This document shows, piece after piece, positions 47,897-58,961 of a stretch of DNA of 64,000 nucleotides. The first letter of the stretch is position 1, and the number at the start of each line of letters is the position of its first letter. Position numbers and translations under genes: made by a program. This DNA is from Acanthochromis polyacanthus (taxonomy: Eukaryota > Chordata > Actinopteri > Pomacentridae), in the NCBI RefSeq assembly GCF_021347895.1, contig NC_067117.1, forward strand, positions 35,222,067 to 35,286,066, given 5' to 3'. The notes beneath the pieces were generated by a model. The model was not told where the DNA came from, made no database searches, and was given only the letters and a program-made list of their open reading frames with translations.

Positions 47897-50190
47897 AAAT
47901 AGAGACAAACACGGTTAAATCAGCTGCTTTAGTGGTAGCTCAAGAATATGTTTCAGTCTGACTTGTGATCTAACCCACCCACCCACAGCTCTTTAATGTA
48001 TTATATGACACTCTGTTGTTTAAGAAGCCTACATCAAAAAGCAAAAGAGATTCACAAAAAGGTTTGCACTCCAGGGAGTGTGTTTCTGACTAGATTAGGC
48101 TATTTTCTCTACAGAATACCAGCGCATGAATCGCAGCAAGAGTTTACACTTTAGTTTACCCAGAGGCCATCAAAACACAGAAATGTCACTGCTTCCTCTG
48201 CAAACATTTAAAAACGCCTGAAGACTAATTTCATCATGTTTTCACATGAAGAGAACAAATGAACACAGAAACGGGTTCAGAGACTCATCAGCTTGCAAAG
48301 CAGATGATTTGAGGGATTTTCAGAGGGAATTTGCTGGACAAAATTTTGTCCAAAATAAAGAAGATGTAAATATTAGAGCCAACATGTCCTGCCAAATCTC
48401 GGCTTTCTGAGAACTAATAAAAGCAAACACAGTTTTTAGTGTCCAGTGAGAAAAGTAATAAGAAAAGAAAAGAAGCTTCTGTCATCTAATATTCAAAAGC
48501 AGAGACTGTGAAGATAGTGAAAAGCAGTGTGACTGATATTGATTCATTTAAATCCGTGTAAATGTCAGCAGTTATAAATAAAGAAAAGCAAACATTAAAC
48601 TTCAGATTTAAATGCCACAATACAGTGTGTGACACGTATTGCTCTTCGGTGGCCAATTACTGCTTGAGTTGCTCACACTGAGCTTGCCAAATTGAGCAGA
48701 GTAGGTCAAGACACTTGAGTGACTTCTCCCCCTGTGTGAGCGTGGTGGGGACAGATGGACAGGAGATGCTGGAGAGGAGCTGGAGTCAGCCCAGCGAGCT
48801 CAGTATCCATCCATCCGCTTCATCTCTGGCCCCGGCTCAACTCAGCCGGACGTCCTGTTAGTCAGCCAATGGGGAGCACCCACCGCATCATGACCCCCAC
48901 ATTAGGATCTGACATGGCTGTCTTCATTTAACCTTTATTTATACCAGGAAGCCTCACTGAGAAAACACCCTGTTTACGTTTTCTCCAGCCAAAAAAGACA
49001 GTTGCTTTTGAGCTAAGGCCTTCTAGCATTTGGCACAGTATCTTTAGAGGAAATTTATGAGTCCTTTCACTGAGGGGGGCTGACTTAAAAAAAAAAAGGG
49101 TCTTATTAGAAGAGTGTGGAGGTGCTTCTGGTGTGGTAATGGAGATGACAAAAGAGGAAGATAAAAACAGTATTTGTGGGAAAGACTGGAGAAGATTCTG
49201 GTGGCACAGACAGGATTTAGGGTGATGTAGGTGTCTTAATTTATGGTGCGTTCTCCTATGCAGGCAGTTTTATTACTCTATTAATGGACTTCGATGAAGT
49301 AACGCCATATGTGAAGCCATCTACAGTGCTTGTATTGCTTTCGCTAAACATCTGTCTTTATTTTGAGGTAGGAACCTATTTTAATTACAAATTAGCTGAT
49401 TTTTGTCTCATCTACATGACGAACACCTTTAAGCAGACTAAAAAATACATTATCTAATAGTTATGACAATGAAAAAACCCCAGTAAAAACAGTAAACCCA
49501 TCAAACATCCGTGCTCCCAACTCATCTATCCTTCAGTCCGTCACGTGTTTGACGGACATTGTTTGTCTCCTGGAAATATCTACATAAAATATGCTAATGA
49601 AATTAAACAGGGAAGTGTGAGAGTTGATGCTGCCTGGCTCTGAATCACTAATGACTCCCTGCATCCCTGGAAAAAGCCTGATTAATTTAGGAATGTCGGC
49701 CGCAGTGGAGAGTGATTAATTCCTCCTGGATTCAACCATTTAAATGAACAAGGCGAAGGGGAGAGAGGAAAACAGGGAGTCCAAAATATGGATGCATAAT
49801 TAATACATTTGGATCATTTAATTAGCCACCCAAACAGAGGGAACGCACAGCTACATTGTGTCACTGCTTTGTTCAAGTAATAGACCACAGTTAGTTCTGC
49901 CTTACAGACAAGCGAATATAATGAGCCCCCCTGTTGATAGGGGGAATATTGGACCCTCTCTCAGGCTAGTAAATATGTGGAGACAGTTTGAACAAATGAT
50001 TACTTGTTTCTTTGATGTCTTGTGTGTCTGACTGAGCGGAGATAGAGGAGAAAACAAGCACATATATTTCTAGACTTGTAGATGAAGTGTCTCATGATAT
50101 CATGAAAGCAGTTTTTCACACTCGAAAGAATCAAGTTTTTTTTTTCTTTTTTTGGAGTTTAAAAGCAAACATCTCTCTTCTCTTTTTCAG
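47897..50190. other. 3' end of putative plxna2 intron 1
   Basis: No exon is seen before the acceptor. The stretch 49550-49900 is free of repeats and dense in homeodomain- and POU-type words (ATGCTAATGAAATTAA, TGATTAATTTAGGAA, GTGATTAATTCCTCC, TTTAATTAGCC). The intron ends with a good polypyrimidine tract, CTCTCTTCTCTTTTTCAG, at 50173-50190. Confidence 0.45.
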
Positions 50191-50311
50191 AATGATGTGA
50201 ACATCCATTAAGAAGGACGAGACACACTTCAGCTCATCGGTTTCAACCCTGCTCCTTGCTGACACACAATCATATTTGTCTGTGTTTGGTGATTTTTTGA
50301 GCCCTGTGGGA

Positions 50312-51535
50312 ATGGGAACGTGCTCGGATAAAGGATGGACTAACTGCGGCCTCCCTAAAGGTCATGGTCCTCTAAAGGTCATGTCATGGCCTCTGGCACT
50401 GTGGCTATTGACTCTAATCTCTGTGAACCAAAGGACAACTCTTGGACAGACTCTGAACATCTTCCAATCAGAGAGGAGGGAGTGGTCGCTGAACCACCTG
50501 ACTGTGCATCAGTCTACTGGAGCTCTGTACATCGGAGCCGTCAACCGAATCTACAAGTTGTCGGCTAATCTCACCCTCCTGGTGTCTCACGATACGGGAC
50601 CAGAGTATGACAACAAAGCATGTTATCCCCCACTGATTGTCCAGCCCTGCTCTGAGACTTTGGCCTCAACTGACAATGTTAACAAACTGTTGCTCATCGA
50701 CTACTCTCACAACCGGCTGTTGGCCTGTGGTAGTCTCTACCAGGGCGTCTGCAAGCTGATGAGGCTGGACGACCTGTTCATCCTTGTGGAGCCCACCCAT
50801 AAGAAAGAACACTACCTGTCCAGTGACAACCAGACGGGGACGATGTATGGCGTTGTTGTGCCCTCTCAGGGTCAGGATGCCACTCTGTACATCGGCACTG
50901 CTGTTGGTGGCAAGCAGGACTACTTTCCAACTATCTCAAGCCGCAAGCTGCCTCGAGATCCAGAATCCTCTGCCATGCTGGACTATGAGCTTCACACCGA
51001 CTTTGTTTCATCTCTCATCAAAATCCCCTCAGACACACTGGCTCTCGTCCCACACTTTGACATCTACTACATATACGGCTTTGCTAGCGGCAGCTTTGTC
51101 TACTTCATGACTGTCCAGCCAGAGACTCCAGAGAATGGGATGCCTGCAGGCGGCTCCCCTGGCGACCTGTTTTACACATCTCGCATCATCCGCCTCTGCA
51201 AAGGTGACAAGAAGTTCCACTCATATGTGTCGCTTCCTGTGGGGTGCATACACAGAGGCGAGGAGTACCGTCTGCTGCAGGCGGCTTACCTGTCCAAGGC
51301 CGGCAGGGTTCTGGCAAAGTCGCTCAACATCAGCTCTCAGGAGGACGTGCTCTTTGCTGTGTTCTCCAAGGGACAGAAGCAGTACCACGACCCTCCAGAT
51401 CACTCTGCTCTCTGCATCTTCACCATCCAAGACATCAACATGCGCATTAAAGAGCGGCTGCAGTCCTGCTATCAGGGGGAGGGAAATCTGGAGCTGCACT
51501 GGCTGCTGGGAAAGGACGTGCAATGCACCAAAGCG
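50312..51535 (+). CDS. Plexin-A2, first coding exon (signal peptide and most of Sema domain)
   Basis: Plexin-A2 is a single-pass receptor for class 3 and class 6 semaphorins that steers axons and migrating cells. The exon runs 50191-51535 (acceptor TTTTTCAG, donor GCG|GTAGGT, phase 0). Its extracellular seven-bladed Sema propeller shows clear family blocks: [140 protein letters not shown]. The [16 protein letters not shown] stretch and ILVEP favour plexin-A2 over A1, A3 and A4. I chose ATG 50312 because it is the first after a two-codon upstream frame (50192) and has G at -3 and +4. ATG 50381 would put the hydrophobic signal core ([13 protein letters not shown]) right at the N-terminus and is a serious alternative. 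Reading past the donor gives only four more codons' worth of nonsense and a stop. Confidence 0.95.
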
Positions 51536-52589
51536 GTAGGTAGACTGTTCAGGGAAAAGCACTAGTTAATCCATGGATTCATCTCATAACCTACATACTT
51601 AGACTGATTATGAAACCCCACCAGTAGTGAGCAGCATACATACAGATGTACTGAAAGTTGGTTTTACTTTGATTATCCCACAACTGTGATCGCAGCCTAA
51701 ACACCTGAAAGGCAGGCAGGTTTCTATGCTGAAGACACCATTCAGGTTTCATGATTCCATGAGAGAAGAAGAGCTGGAGGAGATTAATTCCACAATGCTA
51801 ATCACAGGAGTTTTGTATGGAGCTTTGATTTCATTCAGGGGTTTGAGCGCTGACTCCCACCTCCTTCTCCTCCCCTTTTCTCCTTCTTTCTCTCTTCCCA
51901 TCTCCTTCTTTCTGCTCTTGTCGCTGTCAGCGGTACTTGAACCCTCTGAGACCTGTTCTTGATCTTGAGAAAAGGGCTTTCTTGTAAATGTCCAAGTCTG
52001 TGCCTTTGTGAAAGCTGTAATTCTGCATAATGAGCAGCGCTCATGGAAACAAGTTGAAAGCGAACCATGGAAACAATGATATTCATCACATAAATCGCTC
52101 TGGTGGTTCCCAACATGTGCTTTGATTTTGCTATGCCATCAAACAAATAAGATGTAATGTTATTCATAAAAACGGCTGAAGGAAGAAAGGAGATACATAA
52201 TAATTCAATAATTAACTCCCACTTTGCAGTTAGCCAAAGGGCTTCACATCTAAAACGGCCTGTAAATGAAACATGATCAGTTGTTGCTGTTAAGATGTAC
52301 TTACACTGCATGTTTCTCTAGTTATGCGTGTAATTGCTCATTAAAATATCGATAGCCAAGTGGGTCTATAGATTCATCAATATGTTTGTGAGACCAGTAC
52401 TCATATCATACGTGTTCCTGCCTGTTTTAAAAGATTTAAGATGGGCAAGATCCCTGATTTAAAATAATGGAATATAGCTCTCTTCTGTTGCTTTTACTGG
52501 CACCTAAGTTACAAAAAAGCCTACTGTGCAATCTACCAATCACTACAGATAGGACAAGATTCCCCAGATACACTGACAACACTGCGAGG
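51536..52589. other. plxna2 intron 2, first part
   Basis: Starts with GTAGGT. Purine- or pyrimidine-rich CTTCTCC runs occur at 51850-51925. Open frames here have no domain. Confidence 0.5.
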
Positions 52590-52705
52590 CTGTACAAAGT
52601 CAGATGGGTGCCTTAAGCTAAATGCTAATGTCAGCATGCTTACATGCTCACAATGAAAATGCTACATTTAATGACATTTGATAGTTAGCTTATATAGCTT
52701 ATTGT
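52590..52705. repeat. Teleost GCTAATGTCAGCATGCT-type dispersed repeat
   Basis: TAAATGCTAATGTCAGCATGCTTACATGCTCACAATG is split here only by point changes from a repeat I recognise as very common in percomorph genomes. Boundaries are approximate. Confidence 0.55.
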
Positions 52706-53429
52706 GCATGAACAGATGAAGTTGATTCAAATTGAATTTGTTATCTAAGCATCTTAGACATATTCTAAAGTCCATAGCCACTAGAATACAAATCAGGGGC
52801 TCTCTAAAATGTAAGGAGTGACAGTTTAAAGGAAAAATAGAGCATTTGACCCTGATCCAATGGCTCTACTGTGCTGTGGGGGGCATTTTTACTGGCATGG
52901 TTTGGGTCCACTTGTTCTTTTACAGGGAAGGGTCACTGCAAATCAATACAAAGTTGATCTGAGTAATCACCTTTATCTTAATTAATCATTTCAATCATAA
53001 CAGGGGTACTTTCTTTCAGAATAATAACACAGGGCAGGAGGGTTCACTGATTGGTTTAATGAGTTTGAAAATGATGTGAATCAAATAGTTTGCAGTCACC
53101 AGATTTGAACACCTGTTTGAGATTTTGAACTGACATGTTGAACAGCTCTCTCCATCACCATCATAAAATACGAGGTGTGAAAATATCTTTTTAAAGAATG
53201 TTTTCCATTCCGCAGGTAAAATTTCAGCGGCCTGCAGAATCAATGCCAAAGTGCATTGTAACTGTTCTAGTAGCACATAACGGCAAAACATCTTACAAAG
53301 ACACTATATAATGGTTTTGCCTTTTATTTGTCTCCCATCCTTATGTGCAGAAAAGTCATGCCAATGCACTCAAATTACAAAAGCCAACCTCATGGCAGTT
53401 CTCAAACTCAAGTCATTAGGACGAACCAT

Positions 53430-53700
53430 CTGACAACCATAACTATCTGTATAAAGTTTCATGACCATCCGATAGTTGCCGAGGCCTTAAAAAGGCCTTA
53501 AAAAGTAAAAATGTAAACCTAATGTCTGTATAAAATTTTTTGCAAATCCATCGAGTACATGTTAAAAACTTCACTGGATTAGTAAAATGTTTTTGATCAG
53601 CTTCTGGTGCTGACGAAATCAGAGGATAACTACAATCATTAGAATTCTTCAGGAACATCTGTATCAAATTTTAAATGATAGACCAATCCAGCAGTTGTGG
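53430..53700. repeat. Dispersed-repeat relic
   Basis: CCATAACTATCTGTATAAAG, TTTCATGACCATCCGATAGTTG and similar words at 53515-53560 and 53655-53695 resemble a fish interspersed repeat built around TTTCATG(A/G)CAATCC. It is diverged, and no ends were found. Confidence 0.4.
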
Positions 53701-53732
53701 ATGTTTAAATGACAAATATCCACATGCACAAT

Positions 53733-54910
53733 CAAGGTCGTAGGTTTGCATAGGGACGGTAGGGACATAACACTACCAACTTTTCAAGAGGGTCAAATTG
53801 TCCCCACCAACTTTTAAGCAACCTTATTTGCATTATATAATGAGTTCAGTTATATAGGTAATTTTGATTGTCTTCCCATATGTTGTAAGGATAGAATTGA
53901 CCCTACCATTATTAAGTGAATTATTTTCATTATGTTCAGACTTACATTTACCCCTTTTCACTTGCTGAATGTGCCGGTCCAATCAAACGTGTGTTTGATT
54001 GGCTGATGACTTGACCCCCCCGCACACTCACACAGCCCCGACAGAAGTACACAAGAAATAAACATGCCGCCTTCTCCGCCCCCTTCGAAGAGGAGGGATA
54101 TTAGAATTTTTTTTTCGGCCAGCATCAGCAGCAGACGACACTGTAAGTAATGTAAAAAGACGTTAATGTTGTGGACGTGGGGAACACACCACTAATGTTG
54201 CTACTGAAAGTCCGACCTGCATCGGAGTTAGCATAACATTAAACTGTGTGAACTTGCTAACCTGCAAAACTCGAGTAGGAAGCTGCTTAGAGAGAATTGT
54301 CCTCCTGTATGTGTTTTCTACTGTTAACGTTAATTAAACTGTGAGAAATGTAGTGTACTCTGCTGGAAAATATAGAACCAGAAAAACGTGAGCAAGAAGC
54401 TGCTTAGAGAGAGAGGTCCCAGTCTGTGTTTCACAGGAAAGTGTTGACAGTCAAAAAAAAAAAAAAAAAGCACATGCTGCTGCTTTTCTTCTTGTAAACG
54501 GCCTGGTTTAGAAGGAAAGAAGGCTAGAGCATGTATTTATTGTGTATGCTAATATAAATTAAGTTATGTTCAAATATTGCAATTTAAATTTGCTAATAAA
54601 ATCGAGACATTTATTCTGGAAGTTTTCAAAATGTTTCTTTAGTAGTTTTTGAAAACAAAGATTTGAATTGAATGGCGTATCACCTGAACCAATACACATG
54701 AAAGTTAGTATAAGTCAATACAGATTTATTTTGCATTGATCATTTAGCTTATCAATTAATTAGGTTCATATTCGTGAGAAATGTAGCCCTGACCCCCGTT
54801 CACCCAATCTGTTTGGTCTTATTAATGTCCCGTCCCCAGCAAAAAGTGTACATGCAGGTTATGCTGTTAAATCGTCCCTACCAATGTTGAGACCGAACCT
54901 ACGCCCTTCA
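53733..54910 (+). mobile_element. hAT-like element, internally deleted, about 1.18 kb
   Basis: The left end TCAAGGTCGTAGGTTTG and right end CGAACCTACGCCCTTCA are inverted repeats matching at about 14 of 17 positions, and both carry an inner GGTAGGGAC/GTCCCTACC block. Flanks ATGCACAA and CTGCAAAA may be a decayed 8-bp duplication. A CpG-rich stretch with a promoter-like character and one short exon (54064-54141) lies inside. The transposase body is absent. Confidence 0.55.
54064..54141 (+). pseudogene. Residual first exon of a hAT-type gene
   Basis: ATG 54064 opens a frame MPPSPPPSKRRDIRIFF followed by a Ser/Arg stretch and a donor-like CACTGTAAGTAA near 54139. Short N-termini of the M-P-P-x-K-R-x-D-I-R-x-F-F type are what I recall for fish hAT and ZMYM-like transposase genes, where they precede a BED or TTF zinc finger. 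No downstream exon remains. The assignment is tentative. Confidence 0.35.
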
Positions 54911-55484
54911 CTGCAAAAAGTCATTCAGTGCCTTTGTAAATATTACAATAAATATAAACTATAATAGCTTAATAAAATCTTTAAATGTCCCTTTCGTGAA
55001 TTTTTGAGTTGGATATGCCAACATAAATGTCTAAAAATCAAACAGTGACTATTGTTTAAATTCACAATGAATATTTAAGTCATTTTCACAGAAAGAAAAT
55101 TGTATGTGATTTGCCAACTATATTTTCTGGATATACTCAATATTTTCAGTGAACTTCAGTTAAAATGTTTGTGAATTCAGTAATCATTCTATTCAGTGTA
55201 AAAAAAAATACAGTAATTAGCCACTCCCAATCATAATACTTTATCTTTAACAAAAACTTAAAAAAAAGAGTTATTTTGTTTTTTTCTGGTTGTAACATTT
55301 TTGAAACATGTAAAAAATGAACACACCTAATACCGTCTAAATATGCAAAATAGATTAAAATAAATAAATGTATACCATGTCTTTAATTGGAAGTGATTTT
55401 CAAGGTACACAGTACATGCAGGGAAAGAGGGAAAGGGAATTACATGCAGTAGAAGTGTAAAGCCGGGAGTCGAACCGCTGACTG
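54911..55484. other. AT-rich intron sequence with dispersed repeat fragments
   Basis: The stretch 54930-55215 contains TATACTCAATATTTTCAGTG and ATTCAGTGTAAAAAAAA words also present around 59930-60150, so both may be pieces of one AT-rich repeat family. 55389-55480 resembles the repeat at 30299-30475 (CATGCAGTAGAAGTG, GGGAGTCGAACCGC). Confidence 0.4.
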
Positions 55485-55654
55485 ACGGCTCCGGACGTGT
55501 CCAGCATTTTTCAAACCGGTACGTTCAGCTATACGTGATCACGTGGACAACGTTCAACGCGCGCAAACACAGGTCCTAATGGGAAGTGGTATCGGCACAA
55601 CTTCTGCACCCAGCCGAGAAACTCCGCGACGAAAAGAACTGCTTGCTAATCTTG
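55485..55654 (+). promoter_or_regulatory. Candidate promoter and 5' non-coding exon of the nested zinc-finger gene
   Basis: A local CpG-rich patch (CGGACGTGTCC, CGATCACGTGGACAACGTTC-like words, AACGCGCGCAAAC) stands out from AT-rich intron sequence. It contains the E-box CACGTG and ends CTAATCTTG|GTAAGT at 55654/55655, a strong splice donor. A further small exon, CACAG|CACCAGC...TGTGGAG|GTAAAT, is likely at 56307-56350. Confidence 0.5.
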
Positions 55655-55658
55655 GTAA

Positions 55659-56242
55659 GTGGCTCGCCAGCAAAAGCTAATGAAACAGTACATGTTGCTG
55701 TAGCAGTGTTTGTATTTTGCGCCACAACGTGGCTGCGCGGTTATCTGGCTAGCGCTAGCCTTTAGCTAACAGCACCTGTGTAACACGCAGTGTTTGCTGT
55801 GTCTGCGGTCAAACGTTGGGAAATATAGCTGTCTATATTTATGACAGACTTTCTGCATTATTCTTGTAAGTCAGTCATGTTTCTTAAATGATGATTGTAG
55901 CACTTGGTCAGCCTTTTTGTCAGATTTTGGAGTGAAAATGATAATGGCTTCAGTGGCTCGCTAGCAAAAGCTAATGAAACAGTACATGTTGCGGTAGCAG
56001 TGTATTTTTGCGCCACAACGTGGCTGCGCGGTTATCTGGCTAGCGCCACCCTTTAGCTAACAACAACTGTGTAACATGTGGTCTTTGCTGTGTCCGCGGT
56101 CAAATATTGGTAAATAGAGCTGTCTATATTTATGACAGAGTTTCTGCATTATTCTTGTAAGTCAGTCATGTTTCTTAAACGAGGATTGTAGCACTTGGTC
56201 AGTTTGTTTTGTCAGATTTGGGAGTGCAAATGATAATGGCTA
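55659..56242 (+). repeat. Tandem duplication of about 294 bp
   Basis: GTGGCTCGCCAGCAAAAGC at 55659 recurs as GTGGCTCGCTAGCAAAAGC at 55953. The two units stay colinear with few changes to AATGATAATGGCT at about 55946 and 56240. The unit lies in the first intron of the nested gene and includes GTTGCGGTAGCAGTG, CAACGTGGCTGCGCGG and TCTTGTAAGTCAG in both copies. Both copies may act as alternative-donor or enhancer sequence, which is inference. Confidence 0.93.
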
Positions 56243-56769
56243 TTGCATGTAAAGTGGGACTTTTCGGTGAAGTCTGTTCACTTCAGTATTTTCCTTTGTG
56301 TCACAGCACCAGCACTGCTAAAGAAGGGGAGCTGAACCAAGATTGTGGAGGTAAATGCTCTCTCTTTGTTATTCACCTGTTGCATAGTGGTTACTATTTG
56401 TTGGACGGCTATCTAATTACCATTTTTTGTACCTGTATGAGTTGTAATTGTGCAGCTGAATATTAGCCACTAAGAGGACTTGCTGAAGTCATGATAAGTT
56501 AGTAACTTAAAGTTCAGGAAAGCTGTTAATTAGCTACATGTACGACACTTATTTTGACCACATTGGATTATATTGGCTGGAAAAATTCACAATAACTAAA
56601 AACTAATAACATTGCAACCATACTTGCAATCCAACCTGTCTGTGTCATTAAGATTGATTTTGTTTCAACAGATCTATATGATATAAACATGTTAGCCCCA
56701 GAAGTATTCATATGGGTTGAAGTAGCATTAAAATTGCCATTTATCATCCTCTTTCGTAGGTGACCACGG

Positions 56770-57183
56770 ATGGGATGGCACTGTAAGCTCTGCACATTTG
56801 TAGATTCATCAAAAGGAGGACTTCTCAAGCACTATCGACTGACTCACGGTACTTTTGGTCATGGATACTCAGTACCCTGTCTACATTTAAACTGCCCTTG
56901 CTCATTCAAGACGTGGGGTGGCCTGCGCACACACTTGCATAGATCCCACAGTTTCCAACACGAGGACGGGGAAGTTGTGCAATCTTTTCGATGCAAAATT
57001 TGTGACTCAGTTTATCCTAATTCAAAATACTTTTTTCAACATATTAACTCCCACTTGAAAAGACATGAAACCATCGAATGTGCTTTTGTTGGATGTGATT
57101 TCCAGACAAACATACATGGGACTTATGCAACACACAGAAGTAGAAAACACAAGTCCTATTCACTAAAAGACTTTAAGGCTGAT
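56770..57183 (+). CDS. C2H2 zinc-finger exon of a SAMD3-like multicopy gene
   Basis: The exon starts at 56760 (acceptor TCTTTCGTAG) and the frame opens at ATG 56770. It encodes four C2H2 fingers: C5-x2-C8-x12-H21-x4-H26, C37-x4-C42-x12-H55-x4-H60, C75-x2-C78-x12-H91-x3-H95 and C104-x4-C109-x12-H122-x4-H127. The W-H-C-K-L-C start and the finger spacing are those I recall from a large teleost family of zinc-finger proteins with a SAMD3-like C-terminus, whose role is unknown (nuclear, nucleic-acid binding likely). I end the exon at 57183, at KAD|GTGATT, a weak donor that gives phase 0 with the next exon. Without splicing, ten more codons lead to a stop at 57214, and AATAAA follows at 57445-57450, so a fingers-only protein is also possible. 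All zinc ligands are intact. Confidence 0.75.
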
Positions 57184-57484
57184 GTGATTGCATTTGTCCT
57201 AATCATATCTGATTAGGACAAATGAATATGACCTTTATCCCCTCTGACTTTCCCTCCTGTTTTTTTTTTTTTTTTTTTTATTGCTTATGTCTCATATTAT
57301 TCCTTCTGCTTTATTGCTGTCTATAACAGTTCTTTGTTACTCGGATTTTTTCTTCAGTTTCTTTTCTCTTAAATCAATTCATTTGAAACTGTTTTGACAT
57401 TAATGCTGGACTAGTAGAGCAAATGTTACTGAAATGTGCAGAGTAATAAAGATTTTGATAGTTGAACAACTTTCTGTCCGGCAG

Positions 57485-57580
57485 AATGGAATCCCCATTC
57501 AGCGAACACGAGAGATCATCATCCAGTGTCTCATTGATCATCTGGGAGAAGATGCAAGTGCCTTGATCAAGGAGTTTGAG
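57485..57580 (+). CDS. SAMD3-like gene, middle exon (32 codons)
   Basis: Acceptor CTTTCTGTCCGGCAG at 57484, then NGIPIQRTREIIIQCLIDHL and GEDASALIKEFE, donor GAG|GTTTGT at 57580. The P-x-x-R-T-R-E and L-x-x-H-L-G pattern is what I recall from just before the C-terminal domain in the SAMD3-like family. The long preceding part that normally carries the coiled and SAM-like sequence is absent between this exon and the finger exon. The reading phase is 0 on both sides, so the three exons join in frame. Confidence 0.65.
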
Positions 57581-58640
57581 GTTTGTACAGTTTTCTGAAT
57601 TTCTGAAAGTGTTGCAAGTTTTAACTCAGGTAATCACAAACAACTGTAAGACAACGTCACAAACAGGCAAATCAACAGCAGAATGAGTAATTTTGGATGT
57701 TAATAAATTGCATTCATCATAAAATAGAAGAAAATACATTTTTTCCCAATGATGGATGAAACAATTATCAGTATAATGATAAAGCACAGTAAAATCCCTG
57801 ACAGTTTGTATTACCATTTCAAATTTTAATTTTCATTACAACTATGTTTGATTACTGCACTTTGAGTAACTCATGGTGGAGAGGCAGTAACTCCTGACAG
57901 ACGTGAATGCACAATTTATTATGTTTGGCCCTTGACAACATGGTGGAAGGGCCCCTCACGGGCAGAGCTCCAGAGATTTTTTCCTCCACTAAAACCACAA
58001 AGACTGAAGTCTGGATGTATTCTTGGTGTGTTTTTTTTGTTGTTGTTTTTTTTGGAGGATGCTGAGGGGAAATTAATTAAGCAATGTCACAAGAGAGGGA
58101 GTGATGTTGTCCTCTATCGTCATGGCTGTGATTTGGTCGTAGTCACGAGTATGCAGGCCAAGTGCCAAAGATAATCATTGCAGCCACTTCCGCCATCAAC
58201 CGTGAACGACATTGCAAATATTGCTGCTTTTAACTGTGATTGAAGTCCCAGAAATGGAGAACAGATGCTCTGCTTCTTAGTACATACTTAGTTTGTCATA
58301 AAGAGCAGCAGCGCCCCACGTTCTGAGGAAAAATTGTCAGCCATGCGGTCTGCGACACAAAAAAGGTTGGGGACCACTGCTGTAAATCGTCAATCATGAA
58401 ATGACTCTTGTACAGTCAAATTGCTTGGTTGGAGTTGACTGTTGTATAAGTACTTTGAACATTTTGAGCATACTTAATGTTATGGTAATAATAATCATCG
58501 TGATAATTTTGTTACAATAACTGCGATATGAAATATCGTTACATCTCTAGAAAATACCGAGGGATAACTCTTTGTACATCTGTCTTGTAACATGCAGGCC
58601 AGAAGCGATCTCTAACCAGTTCTCTCTCCCATGTCTGCAG
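57581..58640. other. Intron of the nested gene with hAT remnant
   Basis: The right part ends with AAAAAGGTTGGGGACCACTG (58360-58379), the complement of the CAGTGGTCCCCAACC terminus of Charlie-type hAT elements; the preceding GTCAGCCATGCGGTCTGCGACAC belongs to the same remnant. No opposite end was recognised. The frame at 57932-58174 is unsupported. Confidence 0.5.
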
Positions 58641-58961
58641 GTGGTCGCTGATGCTCCTGACGGTTTAGAAAAGGAGTTGGCAGAGGAGGTCATGAAGATT
58701 TACTTGGTGCGGAACCAGGGACAATCAGGTGATGCACCTACTGATGTAGGGATTGTAATTGAGGGCATCATTGTCCTCCGCAGTCTTGGGGATCTCAGCA
58801 GAGCCTGCTGCTATCTGTTGGGACTGACCTATGCCTTGGATCTGAGATACCCTCGGAATCTCAAATACAGTTTTGAGGTGTTCCAAAAAGTGCTACTGGA
58901 GCTGGATCCTGGAAACCTTTCAACCAAGGTTCAAAGACTGAAAAATTACCTGTGTGCTTAG
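58641..58961 (+). CDS. SAMD3-like gene, last exon
   Basis: Acceptor CCCATGTCTGCAG at 58640, then [20 protein letters not shown] and a conserved C-terminal block: [53 protein letters not shown], ending [11 protein letters not shown] and TAG 58959-58961. This domain is typical of fish SAMD3-like proteins. Its biochemical role is unknown to me. The frame is intact for 106 codons with no lesions, which argues for recent activity or selection. The spliced product with the two exons above would be about 276 residues, far shorter than usual family members. Confidence 0.75.
   Translation: MVADAPDGLEKELAEEVMKIYLVRNQGQSGDAPTDVGIVIEGIIVLRSLGDLSRACCYLLGLTYALDLRYPRNLKYSFEVFQKVLLELDPGNLSTKVQRLKNYLCA

Noticed and set aside
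50276..50311. Upstream extension of the plexin frame starting at TTG 50276
   Set aside because: TTG is not a credible start here; the first in-frame ATG is 50312.
51835..52311. 158-residue minus-strand frame downstream of the plexin exon
   Set aside because: Its end is a purine-rich simple sequence and no domain is visible; it lies in an intron.
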